A stretch of 64,000 bases of DNA from Mycolicibacter senuensis (GTDB lineage: Bacteria > Actinomycetota > Actinomycetes > Mycobacteriales > Mycobacteriaceae). This document shows, in pieces, positions 25,267-33,288 of this stretch; positions within the stretch are counted from its first letter, which is position 1; the number at the start of each line of letters is the position of its first letter. A program made the translations under genes and the position numbers. The stretch is taken from positions 21,767 through 85,766 of the forward strand of contig NZ_LQPS01000040.1 of assembly GCF_002101885.1 (NCBI RefSeq), given 5' to 3'. Below the pieces are notes generated by a model. It made no database searches. It saw only the letters and a list, made by a program, of their open reading frames with translations, and was not told the DNA's origin.

Positions 25267-26448
25267 CTAGATCATCGCCCGCAGCGGACCCTGCGGGTCC
25301 ACCCCGAGCGAACTCAGTGCCGACGCGTGATAGACGGTGCCCGGGACGTGGATGGCGTGCGCCTGTCCGACGTGCACGTCCCGCCAATAGCGCTGCAGTG
25401 GCTTGTCCATCCGGGCGGCGTTGCCGCCGCAACGCGCGAAGAGTTCGTCGACGGCGGACACGGCGCGCCACACCGCACGGATCTGGGTCCGCCTCCCCGC
25501 CGCGCGGTCCTCGAAGGACACCTCGTGGCCGGCGGCCACCAGATCGTAGATCCGGTCGGCGTTGGCCAGGAGTTCCTGGCGGGCGGCGTTGATGTCGGCG
25601 GCGGCCTCACCGATGGCATACATGACGTAGGGGTCGTCCTTGACTGCGACGCCGCTGGAGTTGACCCGCTCGCGCTGGTAGGCCAGGGCCGCGGCCAGCG
25701 CGCCCTCGGCGATGCCGATCGTGGCGGACGAGATGCCCAACGGGAACATGGTCGACCACGGCATCAGATACAGCGGCTCGGTCATGCCGGCGTCGCGCTG
25801 TGCGGTGCCGTCCATCACCTTCATCCCGTCCATGGTGCGGTACTCCGGGACGAAGGCATCGGCGACGATGACATCCTTGGACCCGGTGCCGCGCAGCCCG
25901 ACCACGTCCCAGGAGTCCTCGACGATCTGGTAATCCTTGCGCGGCAGGATCATGTGCAGCATCTGCGGGGGCATCAGCGGCTTGCCGTCGGCGCCGCCGA
26001 GCATGGCGCCGAGGATGATCCAGTCGCAGTGGTCGGTGCCGGAGCTGAACTGCCAACGGCCATTGAACAGGTAGCCGCCGTCAACCGGCGTGGCCACCCC
26101 CTGCGGGGCGTACGGCGATGCCACCCAGGTGTCGACGTCGTCGCCCCAGATCTCGGCGGGGACCCGGGGGTCGGCGTAGGCCAACTGGTAAGGGTGCACC
26201 CCGACCACACCGTTGATCCATCCCGCCGATGGGTCGAGGGCGGCGGTCGCCATCACCGCCTCGGCGAACTCGCGAGGGTGAACCTCAAGCCCGCCATATG
26301 TTTTGGGCTGCAACAGCCGGATATTGCCGATCTGCTTCATGGTTTTGACCGTGGCGTCGGTCAGTTTGCCGATCTTCTCGGCCTCCTCGGCCTGCCCACG
26401 AAACTGCTCGGCCAGCTCCGCGACGCTGTCAGTCACCCGTTTAGTCAT
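25267..26448 (-). CDS. hsaA: Flavin-dependent hydroxylase, HsaA-like (acyl-CoA dehydrogenase fold)
   Basis: The 393-residue protein has the group-D flavin monooxygenase pattern of HsaA: LLQPKTYGGLEVHPREF, SPYAPQGVATPVDGGY, FSSGTDHCDW, VGLRGTGSKDV and a late QRYWRDVHVG. HsaA hydroxylates the phenolic A-ring with FMNH2 supplied by HsaB, which is absent here. ATG 26448 gives HsaA-like length; upstream frame extension lacks homology. It is followed by the HsaC-like gene and is divergent from the monooxygenase at 26586. A very close paralogue is at 48363. Confidence 0.85.
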   Translation of the reverse strand: MTKRVTDSVAELAEQFRGQAEEAEKIGKLTDATVKTMKQIGNIRLLQPKTYGGLEVHPREFAEAVMATAALDPSAGWINGVVGVHPYQLAYADPRVPAEIWGDDVDTWVASPYAPQGVATPVDGGYLFNGRWQFSSGTDHCDWIILGAMLGGADGKPLMPPQMLHMILPRKDYQIVEDSWDVVGLRGTGSKDVIVADAFVPEYRTMDGMKVMDGTAQRDAGMTEPLYLMPWSTMFPLGISSATIGIAEGALAAALAYQRERVNSSGVAVKDDPYVMYAIGEAAADINAARQELLANADRIYDLVAAGHEVSFEDRAAGRRTQIRAVWRAVSAVDELFARCGGNAARMDKPLQRYWRDVHVGQAHAIHVPGTVYHASALSSLGVDPQGPLRAMI

Positions 26449-26585
26449 GGCAACGATGGTGGACGCGGGGAGCGAACCGCTGCCCGCCTCATCCCGGTGA
26501 GCGGACCGGTAACGGAGAATCCCCCGGTGCCCGTTGACCGGGAGACGCCGCACCCGATGGGCGATGCCGGCGTACGGTCACCGCC

Positions 26586-28196
26586 GTGAGCAGCGGGACC
26601 GAAAGTCATGTCGACGTGATCGTGGTGGGCGCCGGATTCGGCGGTCTGTATGCCCTGCACCGATTCCGGGAGCAGGGCTTGTCGGTCCGCGTCTTCGAAG
26701 CAGCTCCCGAGGTGGGCGGGACGTGGTACTTCAACCGCTACCCGGGAGCACGATGCGATGTCGAGAGCCTCGACTACTGCTATTCGTTCTCCGACGAGCT
26801 GCAGCAGGAGTGGACCTGGTCGGAGAAGTACGCCACCCAGAGCGAGATCCTCGACTACATCAACTGGGTGGCCGACAAACTGGACTTGCGGGCGGGCATC
26901 ACCTTCAACACCAGGGTGGTGTCGGCCGTTCTGGACGAGGACACCCTGCGGTGGACGGTAGCCACCAACAGCGGCGAGACGGTCACGGCGCGGTTCGTGG
27001 TGCTGGCCACCGGACCGCTGTCCTCGCCGCTGACCCCCGACATCCCCGGGCTGGACACGTTCGGCGGCGAGGTCTATCACACCGCTCACTGGCCGCATGA
27101 GGGCGTCGACTTCACCGGTGAGAGGGTGGGTGTGATCGGCACCGGTTCCTCAGGGGTCCAGTCGATCCCGATCATCGCCGAGCAGGCCGCGCACCTCTGC
27201 GTCTTCCAGCGCACCCCGAATTACAGTGTGCCGGCGGGCAACCGCCCGCTGACGGCCGAGGAGATCGAGCACGCCAAGGCCACCTACGCCGAGCGGCGCC
27301 GGATGTCGTGGCGCAGTGGCGGCGGATCACCGCATGTGGCGCACCCCAAGCTGACCATGGAAGTCGGAGCCGAGGAGCGACGGGCCGCCTTCGAGGAGCG
27401 CTGGCAGCTGGGCGGCGTGTTGTTCTCCAAGACCTTCGCCGACCAGATGATCAGCCTCGAGGCCAACGAGGAGGCCCGCAGGTTCTACGAGGAGAAGATC
27501 CGCGCGGTGATCGACGACCCGGATGTCGCCGAGTTGCTGATCCCGGACGACCATCCCATCGGGACCAAACGAATCTGCACCGACACCAACTACTTCCAGA
27601 CGTTCAACCGGCCGGATGTGACGCTGGTCAGTGTCCGCAACACCCCGATCGAGTCGATCGACGAGTCTGGTGTGGTGACCTCGGCGGCCCGCTACGACCT
27701 GGACGCCATCGTGCTGGCGACCGGCTTCGACGCCATGACCGGAACCCTGGCCAAGATCGATATCGTCGGCCGCGACGGCCGCAGGTTGGTCGATGACTGG
27801 TCGAACGGACCCCGCACCTACCTCGGGCTCGGGGTCGACGGCTTTCCCAACCTCTTTCTGGTCTCGGGTCCGGGTGCGCCGGCGGTGCTGGCCAATATGG
27901 TGCTGCACGCCGAGGCGCACATCAACTGGATATCGGGGGCCATCGCCTATCTCGACGAGCACGGCTACGCAGCGATCGAGGCAACTGCAGATGCCGTTGA
28001 CAACTGGATCGCCGAGTGCAACCAGCGCGCCGACGCCACGCTCTTCCCGAAGGCGAACTCCTGGTACGTGGGTGCCAACGTCCCTGGCAAGCCGCGGGTT
28101 TTCATGCTGTTCATCGGTGGATTCGCGACGTACCTCGACATCTGCGCCGAGGTCGCCGGCGCCGGGTACAAGGGGTTCCGGCTGCTCAAGACCTAG
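26586..28196 (+). CDS. Baeyer-Villiger monooxygenase, cyclohexanone-monooxygenase type
   Basis: This 536-residue type I BVMO has FAD motif GAGFGG (15-20), GGTWYFNRYPGARCD, the exact fingerprint FGGEVYHTAHWP (about 159-170) and NADPH motif GTGSSG. The enzymes insert oxygen next to a ketone to form an ester or lactone, using NADPH and O2. The start is GTG 26586. It is divergent from the HsaA-like gene with a 137-bp gap. A role on a cyclic ketone of the same pathway, such as a steroid or terpenoid ring, is plausible; small cyclic ketones are an alternative. Confidence 0.93.
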   Translation: MSSGTESHVDVIVVGAGFGGLYALHRFREQGLSVRVFEAAPEVGGTWYFNRYPGARCDVESLDYCYSFSDELQQEWTWSEKYATQSEILDYINWVADKLDLRAGITFNTRVVSAVLDEDTLRWTVATNSGETVTARFVVLATGPLSSPLTPDIPGLDTFGGEVYHTAHWPHEGVDFTGERVGVIGTGSSGVQSIPIIAEQAAHLCVFQRTPNYSVPAGNRPLTAEEIEHAKATYAERRRMSWRSGGGSPHVAHPKLTMEVGAEERRAAFEERWQLGGVLFSKTFADQMISLEANEEARRFYEEKIRAVIDDPDVAELLIPDDHPIGTKRICTDTNYFQTFNRPDVTLVSVRNTPIESIDESGVVTSAARYDLDAIVLATGFDAMTGTLAKIDIVGRDGRRLVDDWSNGPRTYLGLGVDGFPNLFLVSGPGAPAVLANMVLHAEAHINWISGAIAYLDEHGYAAIEATADAVDNWIAECNQRADATLFPKANSWYVGANVPGKPRVFMLFIGGFATYLDICAEVAGAGYKGFRLLKT

Positions 28197-28205
28197 TGCG
28201 GCCGG

Positions 28206-29822
28206 TCAGTTCTCGCGATGCGCCGGCTCGGATCCCGGTCGGTGCGCCGCGTGGGCTCCGGCGCGTCTGCCGCTGAAGATGCAGTCGGCTATCGAGAGTC
28301 CGCTCACGTAACTGTTGGAGCAGATGCCCACCGCGTTCCGGCCGGCGGCGTACAGCCCGGGAACGACGCCACCGTCGCGGTGAGCCACTTCGCCTGTCGC
28401 CTCGTCCACGACGAGCCCACCCAGTGTCAGGCCGGGAATCGGGTAGAACATCGACGAGTCGGCCGAGATGTTGACCGAGTAGAACGGTCCCTGCCGCATG
28501 GGCGGGCACAGGTCAGGATCCTTTCGCGCCGGATCGCCCGCGCCGCTGATGATTCCGCTGGTGTAGGCATCAACCGTGCGGCGCAGGCCGGCCGGGTCGA
28601 TGCCGTTCTTGGCCGCGATGCCCTCGATGGTGGCGGCCTTCTTGTGCCCGGTGGTGAGCAGGTACAGCAACTGCAGTCGCTGGAACAGCTGGGTCTGGTC
28701 GCGGATCTGGTCCCGGATCTTCTGCCACGTCGGTGCGTCGTAGATGGCCCAGCCGGCGCCGCCGAACCGACGCATCATCACGTCGCCGTGGGTTGCCCCG
28801 TAGAGGTCCTCGTTGGCGATCCGCCGTCCGTCGGCGCCGACGGTCAAACCTTCCAGGAAGGCGCTCGGCGGCGCCAGAAACCGCCACGCGGTGACGTTGC
28901 CCATCTTGTCGGTCTTGCCGCCGGCGGCCAGCCCGAGCGCGATCCCACATCCGTCGTCGCCGGCGGTGCCCAGCGGTGAGACCTTCATGAAAGCCGGGGC
29001 GAAGTGCTGCATCCATTCGCGGTTGTAGACGAAGCCGCCCGCAGCGAGCACCACTGCGCGACCCCGGGCCGCACCCTCGACCGCCCCGTCGGCCCAGAGC
29101 CGTTCGGTCCGTGCGACCGCTCCCTTCACCAGCCCGGGCAGCCAATTTCCCACCTTGCCGGTGAGTTGGGTCAACAGCGAGTGCTGGCGTACGTTGCGAT
29201 GGGCCGGATCGAGTGCACGGTAGCGCACGCCGGCGACCCGCCCGTGCTCGTCGGTGATGAGGCCGTGAACGCGGGCCAGTGGAATGAAGTCGACACCGAT
29301 CGCCTCGGCCGAGCGACGTAGGTGCTCGAACAACGCCTTGCCCGAGCCCATGCCGGGTGCCAGCACGCGGTGGCCGCGAGGCGCGGGGCGTGCGTGCTCG
29401 ACGTAAGGATGCGCTTTCTCGTTGCCGGAGTAGTAGAGGTAGAAGTCGTCGGTGGGATAGGAGGTCTTGTACGACGAGACCGTTCCGCCCCGGAACTCGA
29501 CGCCGTGGGACTTGAGCCACTCGATCATCGCCGGACTCTGCTCGCAGAACCGGAGCAGGGTCTCCTCGGCGACCGCATCGCCCACCTCCTGACGGAGATA
29601 GGCGAGCATGTCGTCGACCGAGTCCTGATAGCCGCCCGCGTGCTGCTCCGGCGTTCCCGCACCGGCATAGACGATCCCGCCGGACAGCGCCGTCGCGCCC
29701 CCGCCGTACCCGCGATCCAGGGCCAGCACCCGCGCTCCGCAGCTCGCGGCCTCGATGGCGGCGGCAGCGCCGGCGGCTCCGAACCCGACCACGATGACGT
29801 CATACCCGTTGGGCGGCGTCAT
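28206..29822 (-). CDS. FAD-binding dehydrogenase, distant KstD/fumarate-reductase type
   Basis: The 538-residue flavoprotein has GFGAAGAAAAIEAA (about 12-25), GGATALSGG and a C-terminal NSYVSGLSIADCIFSGRRAG. Unlike the genes at 495 and 2885, the middle reads GRRIANEDLYG and the end lacks the Tyr-x-x-x-Gly of KstD, so delta1-dehydrogenation is doubtful. ATG 29822 is preceded by GGGGAGA. It converges on the BVMO with only 9 bp between stops and is divergent from the CruF-like gene. It may desaturate another ring position or act as a reductase. Confidence 0.8.
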   Translation of the reverse strand: MTPPNGYDVIVVGFGAAGAAAAIEAASCGARVLALDRGYGGGATALSGGIVYAGAGTPEQHAGGYQDSVDDMLAYLRQEVGDAVAEETLLRFCEQSPAMIEWLKSHGVEFRGGTVSSYKTSYPTDDFYLYYSGNEKAHPYVEHARPAPRGHRVLAPGMGSGKALFEHLRRSAEAIGVDFIPLARVHGLITDEHGRVAGVRYRALDPAHRNVRQHSLLTQLTGKVGNWLPGLVKGAVARTERLWADGAVEGAARGRAVVLAAGGFVYNREWMQHFAPAFMKVSPLGTAGDDGCGIALGLAAGGKTDKMGNVTAWRFLAPPSAFLEGLTVGADGRRIANEDLYGATHGDVMMRRFGGAGWAIYDAPTWQKIRDQIRDQTQLFQRLQLLYLLTTGHKKAATIEGIAAKNGIDPAGLRRTVDAYTSGIISGAGDPARKDPDLCPPMRQGPFYSVNISADSSMFYPIPGLTLGGLVVDEATGEVAHRDGGVVPGLYAAGRNAVGICSNSYVSGLSIADCIFSGRRAGAHAAHRPGSEPAHREN

Positions 29823-30026
29823 AGGGTCTCCCCTTCTCGAACGGCAGTCGCGGCAGGAACGCCCAACGTTGGCATCGGTGGCTGGCATGGCGCCAGGGTG
29901 CCTCCCGCTCACCGGTCGATGCGGTGTGTCGCCATCGGTCTGGTATTCAGATCCGCACCCGCCCGCGCTGAGCCGTGCCAAACTCATTCCCGGTGCGGGC
30001 GGGGCAGACGGCGGAGGGAGACCACG

Positions 30027-30917
30027 ATGACCGACGGCACGACGATTCCGGGCGAGCAGACACCGTTGCGTGCTCGCCGGCAGGTGCGGGCCGGCTGGGG
30101 CATCGTGGCGGTCTGGCTCGCTGCCACGGTGACGGCCGCGTTGAGCTCCGGATCGTCGATACCTGCTGTGGCCGAGGCGGTCTCCGGGGCCACCCTGGCG
30201 GTCTTCGTGGTGTTCCACGCGCTCACGCAGTACCGGCCCGGCGGGGTGGCCGGCTACTTCGGCATCGCCCTGGCGGTCGCGTTCGGCTTTGAGGCGTGCA
30301 GTGTTGCGACCGGATTTCCCTTCGGCTCCTACGTTCATCATCTGGAAGGACCCCGGCTGCTCGGGGTGCCGTTCGTGGTCGTGCTGGGCTGGGTGCTGCT
30401 GGCCTGGCTGGCGTGGATGCTGGCCCGGGTGATCGTGGGCGACCAATCCAACCGCGGTGTGCAGGTAGGGCTGACGCCGGCGGTGGCCACCCTGGTCCTC
30501 GGGGGCTACGACCTGGTGATCGACCCGATAGCGGCTCATGCCCGCGGCCTGTACTCCTACGGTGAACCGAGTGGCGCCCTTGGGGTCCCGCTGACCAATT
30601 ACTTCGGCTGGGTGCTCACCGGATGGGTGTTGTTCCAGACGTTCGCGTTGGTTGAGCGACGGTGGCGCCGGGCTCCGGCCGGGTCAGCCCGATCGACGCT
30701 GTCGATGCCGGCGGTCATCTGGTTCGGACTGGCCCTGCAGGTGAACCTCGAAATGCTCCGGGTCGGTGATGCCACGGCGACGATCCAGGGCGGCAGATCT
30801 GTTGCGGTCGCCGACATCTATGAGACCTGCTCTGCAACCGCATGGTTCACCATGGTGCTGGTGGCGGTGGTCGCCGTGGCGCGGCTATGCCAAGGCGGAT
30901 CGCAGCCCGCCGCGTAG
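30027..30917 (+). CDS. CruF-like carotenoid biosynthesis membrane protein
   Basis: The 296-residue protein has about seven predicted membrane spans and the family pattern FEACSVATGFPFGSY, PRLLGVPFVVVLGW and NYFGWVLTGWVLF. The family includes C50 and C40 carotenoid 1,2-hydratases acting on isoprenoid ends. ATG 30027 follows GGAGGGAG. Immediate neighbours are not carotenoid genes, so it may act on another isoprenoid or be an orphan pigment gene. It converges on the TetR gene. Confidence 0.75.
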   Translation: MTDGTTIPGEQTPLRARRQVRAGWGIVAVWLAATVTAALSSGSSIPAVAEAVSGATLAVFVVFHALTQYRPGGVAGYFGIALAVAFGFEACSVATGFPFGSYVHHLEGPRLLGVPFVVVLGWVLLAWLAWMLARVIVGDQSNRGVQVGLTPAVATLVLGGYDLVIDPIAAHARGLYSYGEPSGALGVPLTNYFGWVLTGWVLFQTFALVERRWRRAPAGSARSTLSMPAVIWFGLALQVNLEMLRVGDATATIQGGRSVAVADIYETCSATAWFTMVLVAVVAVARLCQGGSQPAA

Positions 30918-30931
30918 TTGCGCGCGGGCTG

Positions 30932-31585
30932 TCACCGGTCGGTCACCGGCGCCTGCCACAGGCCGGTGATCGCGTCCACGAGGCTGCGGCCGGCGCGCGG
31001 CCAGTCCGAGCGCGGCCCGCTGCCGCCGTCGGCGAAGCCACGTTCGATCTCCGCGCAGGTGTACATCAACATGGTGCGCATCATGATGTTGCGCTCGGCT
31101 TGGACGTGGTCGGGCAATTCGGGAATGCCTTGGCCGATGCGGTCGATGACGTGGCGCAGCGACTCCGACTCCAGGGCGCTCTTGGTGACCACACGCCGAT
31201 ACATCGGGTCGGTCATCACCTGAGCGGCGAATCGCGCGTACCAGGTGGGGCCCGACAGCGACGCCAGGTGGTCGGTCAGCGGCTGTACCAGGCAACCGAC
31301 CCACTCGCGCAGCTGCGCCGAATCATCGGTGTCGGCGATCCGCGCGGTGCGCAGTTCCTCGATGTGCCCGGCGTGGCTGGCTTCGATGGCGCGCACCAGC
31401 TCCTTCTTGGTGCCGAAGTGGTAGGCCACCGCGGCGTTGTTGCCCTGGCCGGCAGCCTCGACGATCTGGCGGTGAGTCACGGCTTCCACGCCGCGCTCGG
31501 CGATCAGCCGCTCGGCCGCGGATAACAGCGCCTCCCGGGTGCTGTCGGCACGGGCAGACCGCGGGCTGCGCACGGGTGACGGCAT
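30932..31585 (-). CDS. TetR-family transcriptional regulator
   Basis: The 217-residue protein has a TetR HTH (LIAERGVEAVTHRQIVEAAG, then AVAYHFGTKKELV, about 30-65) and a helical ligand domain. It is divergent from the TesB operon at 31715. ATG 31585 (MPSPVRSP) is preferred over a TTG at 31597. The gap contains a TTGAC/GTCAA inverted repeat 23-36 bp upstream of its start, so it probably represses itself and the TesB-VOC-ALDH-SDR-LLM operon. Confidence 0.9.
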   Translation of the reverse strand: MPSPVRSPRSARADSTREALLSAAERLIAERGVEAVTHRQIVEAAGQGNNAAVAYHFGTKKELVRAIEASHAGHIEELRTARIADTDDSAQLREWVGCLVQPLTDHLASLSGPTWYARFAAQVMTDPMYRRVVTKSALESESLRHVIDRIGQGIPELPDHVQAERNIMMRTMLMYTCAEIERGFADGGSGPRSDWPRAGRSLVDAITGLWQAPVTDR

Positions 31586-31607
31586 GAGGCCAGTCAACAG
31601 CGAGCCC

Positions 31608-31621
31608 TTGACCTAAGTCAA
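31608..31621. promoter_or_regulatory. Inverted repeat TTGAC-CTAA-GTCAA, putative TetR operator
   Basis: Perfect 5-bp arms with a 4-bp spacer lie in an AT-rich patch (31605-31640) between the TetR gene and the TesB operon. The position just upstream of both starts suits an operator that controls both directions. Confidence 0.5.
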
Positions 31622-31714
31622 ACATTTTACTTAAATGGGCCGACAGTCACAGGCCGGTTCTTCTCGTCGGGCCCAGCGCGCCCGCACCGGTTGAGCGCGG
31701 TGAGGAGGGATGCG

Positions 31715-32680
31715 TTGAGGCCGACGCCGACGCCCGCCGCCGACTTCAACGGGCCGCTGCTCGGGTCCGGCGGCCCGTTGGAAGCCGCCACGCTCAGCGC
31801 ACTCGACCACCTCGAACAGGTGCTGAGGCTGCAACCGGTGGGCACGGATCGCTTCCGTGCGGACAGTGAGCCCGGCAGGTTCGGCCGGATCTTCGGCGGT
31901 CAGCTGGTCGCCCAGGCGCTGACCGCCGCAGCGGCAACCGTCACCGAACTCGCTCCGCATGCGATCCATGCGATGTTCCTGCGCCCCGGCGACTCGACCG
32001 CACCACTGGACATCGCCGTCGAGCGGTCCCGTGACGGGCGGACTATGTCGGCACGACAGGTGGTCATCTCGCAAGCGGGCCGGGCGCTGATGACCGCGCT
32101 GGTGTCCTTCGACACCAATCCCGAGAGCTCCGAGGCCGTCACCGTCGAGGGGTCGGTGACGGCGTCGGAAGCTCATCCGTTGCTGCAGCACTGGGTGCAC
32201 CGGGCGCCGCCGGCCCTGGCCGGCTCGGCACGCACCTGGGTCGACACACCGCCACCGTTGGAGATGCGCATCGCCGACGCGCCCGTCTTCCTCGGCGGCA
32301 CACCGGCCGGCGGACCGCGCTCCTTCTGGATGCGGCTACCACGAGCGATCGACGGCGGACCGGTGGCACACACCACGATGCTGGCCTACGCAAGCGATTA
32401 CCTGCTGGTGGACACCGCGTTTCGCGCCCACCCCCAGCCGGTCGGCTACACCACGCATCATGGACTCACCCTGGACCACACCATCTGGCTGCACCGTCCG
32501 GTGCGCTTCGATCAGTGGCATCACTACACCCAGCAGATCGTCGCCGCCGCCGGCCACCGCGCGGTGGTGAAGGGAACCATCGTCGACGCCGCCGGCCGGC
32601 ATGTCGCCAGCACCGCCCAAGAAGTCCTGGTCCGCCCGATCACCGAACCGTCGCGCTCCGATCCGGGGGACACCGGGTGA
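31715..32680 (+). CDS. Acyl-CoA thioesterase II (TesB-like double hotdog)
   Basis: The 321-residue double-hotdog protein has the TesB signature GRIFGGQLVAQAL (about 50-62), a mid Asp segment (YASDYLLVDTAF) and the C-terminal LDHTIWLHRPVRFDQWHHY. It hydrolyses acyl-CoAs to free acid and CoA. I chose TTG 31715 because GAGGAGGGA lies four bases upstream; a TTG at 31691 and GTG at 31700 are possible but unsupported. It heads a five-gene operon with VOC, ALDH, SDR and LLM genes. Confidence 0.85.
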   Translation: MRPTPTPAADFNGPLLGSGGPLEAATLSALDHLEQVLRLQPVGTDRFRADSEPGRFGRIFGGQLVAQALTAAAATVTELAPHAIHAMFLRPGDSTAPLDIAVERSRDGRTMSARQVVISQAGRALMTALVSFDTNPESSEAVTVEGSVTASEAHPLLQHWVHRAPPALAGSARTWVDTPPPLEMRIADAPVFLGGTPAGGPRSFWMRLPRAIDGGPVAHTTMLAYASDYLLVDTAFRAHPQPVGYTTHHGLTLDHTIWLHRPVRFDQWHHYTQQIVAAAGHRAVVKGTIVDAAGRHVASTAQEVLVRPITEPSRSDPGDTG

Positions 32681-33288
32681 CGGCCGCGACATCTCCGCTC
32701 TACGAACAGCAGTGGCCCGAAGGAGAATTCCGGCTGTTCCAACTGGGCTTCGTGGTGCCCGATCTGATCAGCGCAGCGGCCCGTTGGGTGCGGGTGTTCG
32801 GCGTCGGACCGTTTCACATCCTGCCGCGCGGACGCAGCACCTGCCGCTACCGCGGCGCAACCGCCGGTATCGACGTGCAGATCGGCGTCGCACAGGCCGG
32901 GCCGGTGCAGATCGAACTCATCCAGGATCACACTCCGGAAGGCTCGGTGTTTTCCGAGATGGCCAGGCTGCGCGGTGGTAATCCGTTCGGGTTCCATCAG
33001 GTGTCGACGCTGGCCCGCGACTATGACGCGAAAGTCGCCCACTACCTCGATCAGCGCTATGACCTGGTATGCGAATTCACCAATCCCGGCCAGCGGGTGG
33101 CATTCATCGACACCGCAGCTGATTTCGGGTTCTTCACCGAGATCGTCGAGGACAAACCAAGTTTTCGAACCAACGTCGCCACTATCGCGCGCACCTGTGA
33201 AACCTGGGACGGCACGGATCCGATCCGGCTGCTGACCCGCGACGGCTATCGCACACCAGCTGAACCATGGAAGGACGAAAACCAGTGA
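32677..33288 (+). CDS. VOC-family (glyoxalase/epimerase-like) protein
   Basis: This 203-residue protein starts at GTG 32677, overlapping the TesB stop (GTGA). The N-terminal LGFVVPDLISAAARWVRVFGVGPF and the later FHQVSTLARDYDAKVAHY fit two beta-alpha-beta-beta-beta modules of a VOC protein related to methylmalonyl-CoA epimerase-like enzymes. His in FGFHQV and Glu in GFFTEIVED may bind metal. It may isomerise or cleave an intermediate; the actual reaction is unknown. The aldehyde dehydrogenase gene overlaps its end. Confidence 0.8.
   Translation: MTAATSPLYEQQWPEGEFRLFQLGFVVPDLISAAARWVRVFGVGPFHILPRGRSTCRYRGATAGIDVQIGVAQAGPVQIELIQDHTPEGSVFSEMARLRGGNPFGFHQVSTLARDYDAKVAHYLDQRYDLVCEFTNPGQRVAFIDTAADFGFFTEIVEDKPSFRTNVATIARTCETWDGTDPIRLLTRDGYRTPAEPWKDENQ

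Noticed and set aside
29863..29872. CCAACGTTGG palindrome between the FAD protein and the CruF-like gene
   Set aside because: Only 10 bp with no flanking half sites; it could be chance, so not listed as an operator.
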